DNA from: Roseibium sediminis
Lineage (GTDB): Bacteria > Pseudomonadota > Alphaproteobacteria > Rhizobiales > Stappiaceae
Direction of reading: 5' to 3'
Length of the DNA: 64,000 nt
Assembly (NCBI RefSeq): GCF_008711325.1
Contig: NZ_VXDB01000006.1
Coordinates: 124,001 to 188,000 of the forward strand
Positions 54,348 through 62,548 of the stretch are shown in pieces (within the stretch, counting starts at the first letter, position 1; each line of letters opens with the position of its first letter). The translations under genes and the position numbers were made by a program. The notes below the pieces were generated by a model. The model ran no database searches. It saw only the letters and a program-made list of their open reading frames with translations, and was not told the DNA's origin.

Positions 54348-54361
54348 TTGACTATTGTCAA
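54348..54361. promoter_or_regulatory. FNR/FixK-type box before ubiTUV
   Basis: TTGACTATTGTCAA is a perfect TTGAC-N4-GTCAA palindrome, the FNR/Anr/FixK consensus. Its centre is about 44 bases before the preferred ubiT ATG, compatible with class II activation by an oxygen-responsive regulator. Confidence 0.7.
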
Positions 54362-54398
54362 CCAATTATCCGGTGACGTGTTTAGCTTTCATCGGGCG

Positions 54399-54929
54399 AT
54401 GACTCAGATGACTTCACTCCAAAGAGGCAGCGGGCCCAAGGAGAACTCCTCCCGCCTCGGTTTTCCGTTGCCTCTATTTTTTCTTCAGCCCGTTCTTGCG
54501 CGAATTGTTTCCCAAGTCGCAAGGGATGAACCGTCCTTGTTTAACCGCCTCGGGGCACACAAGAAAAGCTGTTTCGTCATCGACCCGGTGAACATGCCTT
54601 TTGTCCTTGAATTGAAACCCGACCCGGACAACTTGTCATTTCGGGCGCTTTCGCGGCGGGACGTTGCTGCGTGCGATGCGAAGATTTCCGGAAAATTCAT
54701 GGACCTTCTTCAGCTGATTGACTGCGATCAGGACGGGGATGCGATGTTCTTTTCCAGAGGACTGGAAATCGCCGGAGATACCGAGGCAGTTGTCAGCTTG
54801 CGGAATGCGCTGGATGACGTTGACGGTTCACTGGCGGAGAAGGTTGCCAACATGTTTGGTCCTGCCGGACGTCTTGCACTTTCCGGTCTGCGGCGATTGG
54901 GCGGCTACTCGCATGCCCCAATAGGATGA
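54399..54929 (+). CDS. ubiT: UbiT, SCP2-domain accessory factor of oxygen-independent ubiquinone synthesis
   Basis: UbiT carries hydrophobic ubiquinone intermediates for the anaerobic pathway. The 176-residue protein has an N-terminal amphipathic part (LPLFFLQPVLARIVSQVA) and an SCP2-like lipid-binding domain (VIDPVNMPFVLELKPDPDNLSFRALSR, DLLQLIDCDQDGDAMFFSRGLEI, GDTEAVVSLRNALDD). The longest frame starts with a TTG inside the FNR-type box, so I place the start downstream at ATG 54399 (54408 also possible). It is followed seven bases later by ubiU, and the gene order ubiT-ubiU-ubiV matches other proteobacteria. Confidence 0.85.
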   Translation: MTQMTSLQRGSGPKENSSRLGFPLPLFFLQPVLARIVSQVARDEPSLFNRLGAHKKSCFVIDPVNMPFVLELKPDPDNLSFRALSRRDVAACDAKISGKFMDLLQLIDCDQDGDAMFFSRGLEIAGDTEAVVSLRNALDDVDGSLAEKVANMFGPAGRLALSGLRRLGGYSHAPIG

Positions 54930-54936
54930 GATCTAT

Positions 54937-55932
54937 ATGAGACCTGAACTTGTGTGCCCTGCAGGAACTCCAGCTGCCTTGCGCGCGGCGGTTGATGCTG
55001 GCGCTGATGCCATTTACTGCGGTTTTCAAAATGCGACCAATGCTCGGAACTTTCCGGGATTGAATTTCACGGTCGAGGAGATGGAGCAATCTGTTTTCTA
55101 TGCGCACGAACGGGGCACAAAGGTACTTCTGGCGATAAACACGTTCCCGCCAGCTGGAAAATTTGATCTTTGGAAAGAGGCGGTTGACGCCGGAGGGCGA
55201 ATTGGTGTCGATGCGTTCATTGTAGCTGATATCGGCGTTGCCACTTATGCGGCAAAGACGTTTCCGGATATTCGACTTCACCTTTCGGTTCAGGCCGCCG
55301 CATCGAGTTCTGATGCGATCCGCTATTACTGCAAAGAGTTTGGCGTCAAGAGAGTAGTGCTTCCGCGCATCCTTACGATCCCCGAAATCAAGGTTCTTGC
55401 CGGAGAAATTCCTTGTGAAATTGAAACTTTTGTTTTTGGCAATCATGGATTGATGGTGGAAGGGCGTTGCAGCCTGACCAACTACGTCACAGGGCTGTCG
55501 ACCAATATGGACGGCGTCTGTTCGCCCGCTTCTGAGGTGAAGTACGAGAGGGACGCAACGGGGAACCTCTCAAGCAAATTGGGCGAGTTCACTATTGATT
55601 GTTTCTCATGCAATGACAAAGCGGGATATCCCACCATCTGCAAGGGGCGATACCTGACAGATTGCCGGGATGGTGCTTATTACGCTTTCGAAGAACCGAT
55701 CAGTCTGAATCTTGCGCAAATGCTTCCCGACATGATCGAAGCCGGAATTCATGCTTTCAAGATCGAGGGGCGGCAGCGGTCCCGCGCTTATGTGAAGTCG
55801 GTTGTGACTGCCTTCCGCAAGGTTGTTGATGCAGTTTTGGAAGGTGGAGTGCCCGACACTGCCGATCTGGTTTCGCTTACAGAAGGACAGAAGCAGACCG
55901 AAGGCGCGTTCAAGACTAAGAAATGGCGGTAG
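54937..55932 (+). CDS. ubiU: UbiU, U32-family [4Fe-4S] hydroxylase subunit
   Basis: UbiU and UbiV together hydroxylate ubiquinone precursors without oxygen. The 331-residue protein begins with ELVCPAGTPAALRAAVDAGADAIYCGF and keeps the U32 barrel. From memory, E. coli UbiU uses C169, C176, C193 and C232. Equivalents of three are clear: C178 (EGRC), C195 (GVCSP) and C235 (PTICKGRY). At the position of C169 there is Gly171 in GNHGLMVEGRC. Extra cysteines at 222, 225 and 243 could substitute. Four-base-level spacing to ubiV (stop 55932, start 55936) indicates one operon. Confidence 0.92.
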   Translation: MRPELVCPAGTPAALRAAVDAGADAIYCGFQNATNARNFPGLNFTVEEMEQSVFYAHERGTKVLLAINTFPPAGKFDLWKEAVDAGGRIGVDAFIVADIGVATYAAKTFPDIRLHLSVQAAASSSDAIRYYCKEFGVKRVVLPRILTIPEIKVLAGEIPCEIETFVFGNHGLMVEGRCSLTNYVTGLSTNMDGVCSPASEVKYERDATGNLSSKLGEFTIDCFSCNDKAGYPTICKGRYLTDCRDGAYYAFEEPISLNLAQMLPDMIEAGIHAFKIEGRQRSRAYVKSVVTAFRKVVDAVLEGGVPDTADLVSLTEGQKQTEGAFKTKKWR

Positions 55933-55935
55933 AAG

Positions 55936-56832
55936 ATGACTTGTAATCTGACTTTGGGCCCCATTCTTTTTCATTGGCCTGCAGAGAATAAACTGGATTT
56001 CTATTCGCGTATTGCTGATGAAGCGCCTATCGATACCGTCTATTTAGGCGAGGTAATCTGTTCCAAACGAGCTCCCTTTTTTGAACAACACTACTCGGCT
56101 GTTGTGGAACGGTTGGAGCGAGGTGGAAAGAAGGTCGTTTTCTCTTCGTTGTGCGAGGTGGTCCTGAAAAGAGAACGCAAGGCTATCGAGGAGTTTTGTA
56201 GTTTCGGTAGCCATGAAATCGAAATCAACAACAGCTCTGCGCTCTTGCACATTGATGGTCGCCCGCATCGGATTGGACCGATGATGAATATCTATAACGA
56301 AGAGACCATGGCGCACCTCGCCTCCAGGGGTGCAAGCCATTTCGTGTTACCTGTGGAGTTGCCTCGTGCATCGACGGAGATACTCGTTGCCAGAGGCAGG
56401 GAACTTGGTACTGGAATTGAGATACAGGTTTTCGGAAGGGCATCGCTTGCCGTTTCTGCTCGTTGTTATCACGCAAGGGCTCACGGACGGACAAAGGATA
56501 ATTGCCAGTTTGTTTGTGAAGAAGATCTGGATGGCATGCCGCTCAGGACACTAGAGGGAAAACCATTCCTCGCAATAAATGGCATCCAGACTCTGTCCCA
56601 GACCTACCTGAACTACATAACTGAATTTCAGGAGCTGATAACGGCAGGTATAACGGATTTCAGGTTGTCTCCTCATACTTGCGATATGGTTTTGGTGGCC
56701 GAGAACTTTAAAGCAGTCCTTGATGGTCGAAAGGACCCTGCTGAAGCTGATGCCGCGCTCACTCTAATGATGGGCGATAGTGCATTTTCAAACGGTTTCT
56801 GGTACGGGCGGCCAGGTCATCTCCGTGTTTAA
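55936..56832 (+). CDS. ubiV: UbiV, U32-family [4Fe-4S] partner of UbiU
   Basis: The partner of UbiU in anaerobic ring hydroxylation. The 298-residue protein keeps all four ligands at canonical spacing: C42 in EVICSKRAPFF and C177, C190, C194 in ARCYHARAH ... DNCQFVCEED, matching E. coli C39, C180, C193 and C197 as I recall them. It lies three bases after ubiU and ends the operon. A following gene on the opposite strand converges. With ubiT it forms the complete oxygen-independent module, implying growth under low oxygen. Confidence 0.93.
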   Translation: MTCNLTLGPILFHWPAENKLDFYSRIADEAPIDTVYLGEVICSKRAPFFEQHYSAVVERLERGGKKVVFSSLCEVVLKRERKAIEEFCSFGSHEIEINNSSALLHIDGRPHRIGPMMNIYNEETMAHLASRGASHFVLPVELPRASTEILVARGRELGTGIEIQVFGRASLAVSARCYHARAHGRTKDNCQFVCEEDLDGMPLRTLEGKPFLAINGIQTLSQTYLNYITEFQELITAGITDFRLSPHTCDMVLVAENFKAVLDGRKDPAEADAALTLMMGDSAFSNGFWYGRPGHLRV

Positions 56833-56916
56833 CCACGTATGATCTGCGTCGTTGGCACGCTATCCTTCTGATTTGACGGATGTAGTTCAACACTGTGTGA
56901 GATAATGTCTGGTCTA

Positions 56917-58377
56917 TCAGGAAGACTTTTCTCCTTCGACAAGCCGGCGTCGAAAGACAAACATGGCTGCAAGAGGCAGAAGCAAGAGGACCGCGAACAG
57001 GTAGAAGATCATTGCGCCGGCCGCTTCAATTGCCTGCTTTGTGATCAACTGGCCGTTGGCTGGATCAATCAGGCCGATCGCGATGGCGGCCAGCCCGACC
57101 AATCCGCCACCAATTGCGACACCAGCGGAACTGATGGACGGGAGGATCGCGGAAACCAGATCCTGATCCCGCTGTTCAGCAGAATACATGAGGGCGCGAT
57201 TGAGGATCTGGTTGCTGAGGCCGTAGCCCGCTCCGGACAGGACACCTGACGCGATAAAGAGCTGCAGCGAATGCGTCTCGACGCTGATGCCGGTCAGGAA
57301 CATTCCAAGAGTGACCAGAACCGGGCCGATTACGAGATAGGCGAGTTCCGTCGAGCGGTTCTTGGCTTTTGCAGACATCCAGGCGAAGATGGTCCAGGAA
57401 AAGGCGAGGCTCGCCGCAACATAGCTGGCCTGTGTCACTGAGAGATCCCAATAGACCTGCCCGAAAGTGGTGACAAACATGCCGCGAACTGCTGCCGTCG
57501 TGGACATGACAAAGATGATGATGGTGCCAAGGCCGATCAGTGTTTGCGGACGGAAGGCGTCGGCGGGGAAAAGACGCTGGGACGCGGAACTGTCGCTTCT
57601 CAACAACCAGACGGCCGCCGCGAGACCCGACAAAAGCACAAACGATATACCGAGCACACTTCGCATTTCGCCGAGTGCGGTTAAAAGCAGAATGGTCAGG
57701 ATGAGAAGTGCCATTCGCTTGTAGAGCGATGACTTGCCCGCTCCATCCGTCTCCGCTTGAGGCTTGCGACCAGCAGGGATCGACAGCAGGATCAAGGCAA
57801 AGAGCAAGGCTGTCAGCGGAATGTTGATCAGGAATGCTGCTCGCCATGTCCACAGTTCGCTTAGGAAGCCTGCGGAAATCGGCCCGATCCCGGCGGCGAG
57901 GGCCCATATGCCGGCGAGCATGGCGAAGACTTTCGGCGCAACGTTCTGGGGAAACAGATCCGGGATGAGGGCGTAACAGAGCGCGATGATCATACCTTCG
58001 CCAAAACCCTGGAGGGCCCGGCCAAGGATGAGGCCTTCGAATACGGGGCTTAACCCTGCAACGATGGAGCCGGTCGCCAGGATCGCCGTCGCCACCAGAA
58101 ACGGCATTCGAGAGCCGTGGCGTTGCTTGATGGCTCCTGTAAGGCAGCCTGCCAGGATTGCCATCATCTCGAAGGATGAAAACACCCAGAAAGCGCGGTC
58201 CTGCCCGCCAAGTTCCCTGAGGATGTCAGGCAAAACGGCTGTCGTTACAAAGCCATTGATGGCATGGGATCCCACACCAAGCGCCAGAGCGAGAAGACCC
58301 GCTGTCGGTGTTCCCTGAAAGAGCGAATTCTCCTGTCCAACCAAAGAGGTGGGTGAGGGAGGCGCGGAAGCGGACAT
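56917..58377 (-). CDS. MFS transporter, 14-TM DHA2-like
   Basis: A 486-residue inner-membrane transporter with about fourteen helices. The first half has ALGVGSHAINGFVTTAVLPDI and the GRALQGFGEGMIIALCYAL motif C-like stretch typical of drug:H+ antiporters; a second-half LSGAGYGLSNQILNRAL follows. The tail is basic (FRRRLVEG). Substrate unknown. It converges on ubiV and starts 170 bases before the divergent outer-membrane protein gene. Confidence 0.87.
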   Translation of the reverse strand: MSASAPPSPTSLVGQENSLFQGTPTAGLLALALGVGSHAINGFVTTAVLPDILRELGGQDRAFWVFSSFEMMAILAGCLTGAIKQRHGSRMPFLVATAILATGSIVAGLSPVFEGLILGRALQGFGEGMIIALCYALIPDLFPQNVAPKVFAMLAGIWALAAGIGPISAGFLSELWTWRAAFLINIPLTALLFALILLSIPAGRKPQAETDGAGKSSLYKRMALLILTILLLTALGEMRSVLGISFVLLSGLAAAVWLLRSDSSASQRLFPADAFRPQTLIGLGTIIIFVMSTTAAVRGMFVTTFGQVYWDLSVTQASYVAASLAFSWTIFAWMSAKAKNRSTELAYLVIGPVLVTLGMFLTGISVETHSLQLFIASGVLSGAGYGLSNQILNRALMYSAEQRDQDLVSAILPSISSAGVAIGGGLVGLAAIAIGLIDPANGQLITKQAIEAAGAMIFYLFAVLLLLPLAAMFVFRRRLVEGEKSS

Positions 58378-58546
58378 GGCGAATACCTTATAAAGAAATA
58401 ATTGACTTTCTTTATGATGCGTCTAATTTGAAAAGTAAAACATTATTTTATTTATGCGCGTTTTCTGTGGACCCACGCTTCTTGGTTGAGCGCAGATCGG
58501 TCGGCGGTGTATCGTCTGCCAAGATTATCGGGGTGTGGAGACGCAA

Positions 58547-59329
58547 ATGCGTTCGTTTTTATCTGGTTCAATTTTATCAGTTTGTCTGGTCGCGGCTGGT
58601 CAGGGTCTTTCCGGCGCTGCTTATGCAGAGGATGGTGCAGCGGGCAAGTGGACTTTTCTGGTCGCTCCCTACCTTCTTGCACCGACAATTTCCGGTGATG
58701 CGAAGATCGGGCGCCTGCCGACGACAACTCTGAATGTTTCTCCGGGCACGATCTTTGAAAACCTGCATCTGGGTGCCATGGGGCATTTCGAGGCACTTTA
58801 TGACGACCGGTTCGGCATTGCGGTTGACGTTGCCTATATGAACCTTGGTTCGGGCAGGACCTTTCCCGCCGTTGGCGGATCCGTGAAAGCCAATGTCAAA
58901 CAGACCGTCAGTGAGGTGTTTGCCGGATATCGGGTCTGGAAGCAGGACAAGAACTGGGTCGAAGCCTATGTCGGTGGACGCTGGTGGATCAACGAACTGG
59001 GAGTTCGGGCCGCTCTGCCTGCAAATGCCTTTTCCCATACGATCACTGAGAGCTGGGTTGATCCGGTCATCGGTGTCCGGGGGCAGGCATTCCTGTCGGA
59101 CGACTGGTCGCTCTATGGCAGCGCCAATATCGGCGGGTTTGGCGTCGCGTCCGACTTTACCTGGGGCCTGCAGGCCGGGGTTGGCTATCATTTCAGCGAA
59201 AGCGTCTCCGCACAGCTGCAATACAAGGCGACAGCCGTGGATTACGACAACGGCAAATCCGGTGCAGATGCCTTTTCCTACAACACGATCACACATGGAC
59301 CGATGGCGGGTCTGGTCTTCCGGTTTTAG
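58547..59329 (+). CDS. Predicted outer-membrane beta-barrel protein
   Basis: A 260-residue protein with a signal peptide (MRSFLSGSILSVCLVAAGQGLSG, cut near AYAEDG) and a mature part of alternating amphipathic strands ending in phenylalanine (GLVFRF), the usual C-terminal signature for BAM insertion. About eight to ten strands can be drawn, including WTFLVAPYLLAPT, VEAYVGGRWWIN and LQAGVGYHFS. No OmpA or porin family is certain. ATG at 58547 follows GGAG; a start four codons upstream is possible. It starts a same-strand group with two NTF2-like genes and a flavoprotein. Confidence 0.75.
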   Translation: MRSFLSGSILSVCLVAAGQGLSGAAYAEDGAAGKWTFLVAPYLLAPTISGDAKIGRLPTTTLNVSPGTIFENLHLGAMGHFEALYDDRFGIAVDVAYMNLGSGRTFPAVGGSVKANVKQTVSEVFAGYRVWKQDKNWVEAYVGGRWWINELGVRAALPANAFSHTITESWVDPVIGVRGQAFLSDDWSLYGSANIGGFGVASDFTWGLQAGVGYHFSESVSAQLQYKATAVDYDNGKSGADAFSYNTITHGPMAGLVFRF

Positions 59330-59440
59330 GAAAGAAAAAACCAACCAATGTGTTGATTGCGAAAGAGCTGTGAACCTTGTTGCAATGTGCTGGGTGTGGC
59401 GTCAGTCTTCACCCGGCTGGTTTTGACATGAGGAGGAAAC

Positions 59441-59848
59441 ATGACGACTGATCCGCGAGCCCTATTGGAAGCCTACTACACTGCCTTCAATGCCGGAGAG
59501 ACCGGCAAGATGGTCGGGCTTGTTACCGACGATGTCGTGCATGATGTCAATCAGGGGGAGCGCAGGACTGGCAAGGAGGATTTCTGGGCCTTCAATCTGC
59601 TCATGAGCAAGTCCTACAAGGAACGCCTGAGCGATATCTACCTGATGATTTCGCGCGATGGCACACGCGGCGCTGCCGAGTTTATCGTACATGGAACCTA
59701 TCTTGAGACCGCTGAAGGCCTTCCGAAGGCCACTGGCCAGACCTACACGCTTCCTGCCGGTACATTTTTCGAGTTTCGGGACGGCAAGATTTCCCGCATC
59801 ACCACCTACTACAATTTGAATGACTGGATTGCGCAGGTCTCTGCCTAG
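59441..59848 (+). CDS. NTF2/SnoaL-like protein, first paralogue
   Basis: A 135-residue protein: LLEAYYTAFNAGETGKMVGLVTDDVVHDVNQGERRTGKEDF at the N-terminus, a central GTRGAAEFIVHGTYLET, and a C-terminal GTFFEFRDGKISRITTYYNL. It matches ketosteroid-isomerase-related proteins of the SnoaL/NTF2 fold. The paired D in VVHDVNQ could be catalytic. It has a strong GAGGAGGAAAC ribosome-binding site. The gene 300 bases downstream is a clear paralogue. Substrate unknown; the flavin oxidase downstream may act in the same process. Confidence 0.78.
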   Translation: MTTDPRALLEAYYTAFNAGETGKMVGLVTDDVVHDVNQGERRTGKEDFWAFNLLMSKSYKERLSDIYLMISRDGTRGAAEFIVHGTYLETAEGLPKATGQTYTLPAGTFFEFRDGKISRITTYYNLNDWIAQVSA

Positions 59849-59985
59849 TCAGGCACGGGCCAGATCTGGTTTCCTTAAAATTTCATGCAAATTAAATGCA
59901 CTTTTTGGTTGTGCATTCTGAGGGGCGCAGGAGATGATCCTGTTGCCCCTTTTGCATGTGGTTGAAGACGCTCCTGCTTTTCGGG

Positions 59986-60000
59986 TTAACGTCTTGTTAA
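59986..60000. promoter_or_regulatory. CtrA-type site TTAA-N7-TTAA before the second NTF2-like gene
   Basis: TTAACGTCTTGTTAA matches the CtrA consensus exactly and lies 145-159 bases before the preferred start at 60145, within a 296-base gap that otherwise holds no recognised feature. Confidence 0.35.
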
Positions 60001-60144
60001 TACGAAAAGATTGCTGACAATTGATGCAATCTTCAGGTTGTTGCGGCGATCGGCGTGAACCCTCACGATATTCGGCATACGGGTCGCCTGAAACCGGATG
60101 CGACCGGAACTCCTGAAAATCTGTCTGCATGTGAGGATGCTTTA

Positions 60145-60576
60145 ATGCCCCAGACGCGAATGCGAGCTCTCGTCAACACGTTCTTCGCGGCCTTCAACGC
60201 AGGTGACACTTCGAAGCTGTCCCAGTTGGTCACCGAAGATATTGTCATTGAAGTCAATCAGGACGGACCAAGGTCTGGTCGCGAGGCTTTTCTGGCGGTC
60301 GCCTCTCTTCTGCGCCTGACCTATAACGAGCGCGTATGCAGCCTGAGAGTGCTTGTTGCGGAAGACGGGCAGCGCGCTGCCGCGGAATACACGGTTTCCA
60401 GCCAACTGGGCATGCCGCCTTTCGGAACGGACCGGCAGGTTCTGGATGGGGCTACATATCAACTTCGCGCCGGGAGCTTCTTTGAGTTCAGGGGCGAGAG
60501 GATTTGCCGTATCACGACCTACTACAATCAGCCCGATCGCGTTTTGGAAGAGACTGACGTGCGCTCGGCTGCGTAA
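60145..60576 (+). CDS. NTF2/SnoaL-like protein, second paralogue
   Basis: A 143-residue protein aligning along its length with the gene at 59441: both have AFNAG(E/D)T, a VxEVNQ or VHDVNQ pocket strand, GREAF or GKEDF, and the SFFEFRGERICRITTYYN / TFFEFRDGKISRITTYYN C-terminal strands. The middle has diverged, and this copy has gained cysteines (VCSLR, RICRI). Start chosen at MPQTRM with GAGG upstream; a GTG 30 codons earlier is possible. A CtrA-type motif lies upstream. Confidence 0.75.
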   Translation: MPQTRMRALVNTFFAAFNAGDTSKLSQLVTEDIVIEVNQDGPRSGREAFLAVASLLRLTYNERVCSLRVLVAEDGQRAAAEYTVSSQLGMPPFGTDRQVLDGATYQLRAGSFFEFRGERICRITTYYNQPDRVLEETDVRSAA

Positions 60577-60767
60577 GACTGCGTAGGTCTCTGATATGGC
60601 AGTGAACAGGCCTTGCCATCTACGCAGCGCCAAAGCATGTTTGCGCACCTGAATAGGGGGAGCCGCCAGCACCTATCATCATGTGCGGCAGCATGCCCAA
60701 TCTGCTTTGATCCGCCAAACAGACAGATGGCCCCATAGGCCGGTTTGGCGCCGGTGAGGTCGGAAAT

Positions 60768-61865
60768 ATGAGTGTTATTGTCGTTGGAGCCGGTGTATCC
60801 GGCTTCTCCACTGCATGGGCCCTGACGAAGCGTGGTGTGAGTGTCACACTTCTGGAACAAGGGCCAATTCCAAATCCGCTTTCAGCATCCGGCGATCAGC
60901 ACCGGATCATTCGCCGGGCCTATGGCGGGCAGGGCGGATATCAGCGCCGGATTGGCGATGCCTATGCTGCCTGGGATGAAATATGGGCGGATCTCGGCCA
61001 AAAGCACCTCGTCGATACCGGCTTCCTCCTTCTCTCCCAGATCCCGGGGGATGAGGGAGAGACGTATCTGACCGGTCTCAAGGAAGGTGGATATCCGGTT
61101 GACGAAATGACGCCTGCCGAAACCGCTGCCCGCTTCCCATTTGTTGACCCGGCCACGATCCGCTATGGCGCATTCAGTGCCGAGGGCGGCGTTCTTCTTT
61201 GCCAGAAGATTGCAGGCGGTATTCGTGACTGGCTGGTGAACGCGGGTGCACATGTTCGCGAGAATGCGAAAGTGACCTCAATTGATGCTGCAGGCGGATC
61301 GGTCACTCTGGAAAGCGGCGAAACCCTGAGTGCTGATCATGTTGTTGTGGCCGCGGGTGCCTGGGCGCCGGATCTTCTGCCGGGCCTCACTCGGGAACTC
61401 ACCACCTACCGGACAGCTGTGGTTTATCTGGAGCCGCCTGCGGATTTGAAATCCGCGTGGGAAAACGGCCCCACCATATTGGATGTTGGCGGAACGGTGG
61501 ATGGCTATGTGCTGCCGCCGGTTCCCGGAACCGGGCTGAAATTCGGTGCGGGGGTCCACAAGTACAAGAGCGGACCAAATGACGGGCGCGTGGCCAAAGA
61601 TGGCGAAGGCGAGGTGATCCGAAATCTCTTCTCGCCACCTTTTGCCCGCATCGAGGAGTACAAGGTCACCGATGTAGTGACCTGTGCCTACACCTTCACC
61701 AGCGACGAGCATTTCTTCATGAAAACCGAGGACCGTTTGTCCGTGGTTTCTGCCTGTTCCGGGCATGGTTACAAGTTCGGCGCAGTCGTTGGGCAAAAAG
61801 TCGCCGAAGGGGTTATCTCCGGCGACTTTGATACAGCGCGTGTCTGGCTGGAAGCCCGGGACTGA
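60768..61865 (+). CDS. FAD-dependent oxidoreductase, sarcosine-oxidase-like
   Basis: A 365-residue flavoprotein of the DAO/MSOX group. It has the N-terminal dinucleotide motif VIVVGAGVSGFSTAWAL, an RRAYGG segment, and Cys306 in TCAYTFTSDEHFF, which corresponds to the residue that binds FAD covalently in monomeric sarcosine oxidase. A GHGYKFGAVVGQ C-terminal motif completes the family pattern. It probably oxidises an N-methyl or secondary amine, producing hydrogen peroxide. It follows the two NTF2-like genes by about 190 bases and converges on the cytochrome b561 gene. Confidence 0.85.
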   Translation: MSVIVVGAGVSGFSTAWALTKRGVSVTLLEQGPIPNPLSASGDQHRIIRRAYGGQGGYQRRIGDAYAAWDEIWADLGQKHLVDTGFLLLSQIPGDEGETYLTGLKEGGYPVDEMTPAETAARFPFVDPATIRYGAFSAEGGVLLCQKIAGGIRDWLVNAGAHVRENAKVTSIDAAGGSVTLESGETLSADHVVVAAGAWAPDLLPGLTRELTTYRTAVVYLEPPADLKSAWENGPTILDVGGTVDGYVLPPVPGTGLKFGAGVHKYKSGPNDGRVAKDGEGEVIRNLFSPPFARIEEYKVTDVVTCAYTFTSDEHFFMKTEDRLSVVSACSGHGYKFGAVVGQKVAEGVISGDFDTARVWLEARD

Positions 61866-61887
61866 TCCCGGACCATAATAAACCTGC

Positions 61888-62394
61888 TCAGGCGGATGCC
61901 TTGCTGCTCAGCATCCGCTTGAGGACGTTGTCCTTCTGCACGAAGTGGTGCCAAAGCGCTCCGGTAACGTGCAGGGCAACGAGCACGACGATGACCTTCT
62001 CTATCAGGTGATGTGGACCTCCCGCTTCCTTCACGCCAAAGAACCACATCGCAATGCCGCTCATAGGGGTGATGAAGAGAACGGCATACAGCAGGACGTG
62101 AACGGCCTTTGCCGCAAGATCCTGCAGTTTTGGGGCAGGAACCGGGGCAGGAGCACCCTGAATGAGCCTGAGGGCGATGCGCAGGACAGCAAGCGCAAGT
62201 ACAGTGATGCCAAGCCAGATATGAGCGTTCCCTAGGATAGTGTCGAGCGTACCGGGACTCTGGCCGTCACGCAGTGCGTCGCCATACTCCTCGATGCCAT
62301 CGGCAAAGGTGATCTGGAAAAGAATGATAACAGCGACTGCCCAATGAAGGACTATCTGTGCTTTGCTGTAGGTTTCCGGAGTTTGGCGTCCCAT
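61888..62394 (-). CDS. Cytochrome b561-type membrane protein
   Basis: A 168-residue inner-membrane protein with four helices of the bacterial cytochrome b561 family. Haem-ligand histidines appear in IVLHWAVAVIIL (helix 1), NAHIWLGITV (helix 2), AVHVLLYAVLFI (helix 3) and LVALHVTGALWHHF (helix 4). It oxidises ubiquinol or passes electrons to superoxide or periplasmic partners in related proteins. ATG at 62394 has GAAGG six bases upstream; the long N-terminal extension is rejected. It is not beside msrP, though a haem b donor there is missing. Confidence 0.9.
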   Translation of the reverse strand: MGRQTPETYSKAQIVLHWAVAVIILFQITFADGIEEYGDALRDGQSPGTLDTILGNAHIWLGITVLALAVLRIALRLIQGAPAPVPAPKLQDLAAKAVHVLLYAVLFITPMSGIAMWFFGVKEAGGPHHLIEKVIVVLVALHVTGALWHHFVQKDNVLKRMLSSKASA

Positions 62395-62510
62395 GAGTAA
62401 CCTTCGAAATATTGGTGCCGTAGAAGTATGCTCCCGCGCAATGGAGGGCAGGTCTGTGGCCTCGAAGGTACATCCGGATCGTGACAAATGCCCATATACA
62501 AATTTGTAAG

Positions 62511-62542
62511 AAAATGTACAGGAAGCCGCGAGCTTCCTGTAC
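62511..62542 (-). terminator. Terminator of the speD-speE operon
   Basis: GTACAGGAAGC pairs perfectly with GCTTCCTGTAC around a five-base loop, followed on the minus strand by ATTTTCTT. It lies seven bases after the speE stop. Confidence 0.75.
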
Positions 62543-62548
62543 GTATCA

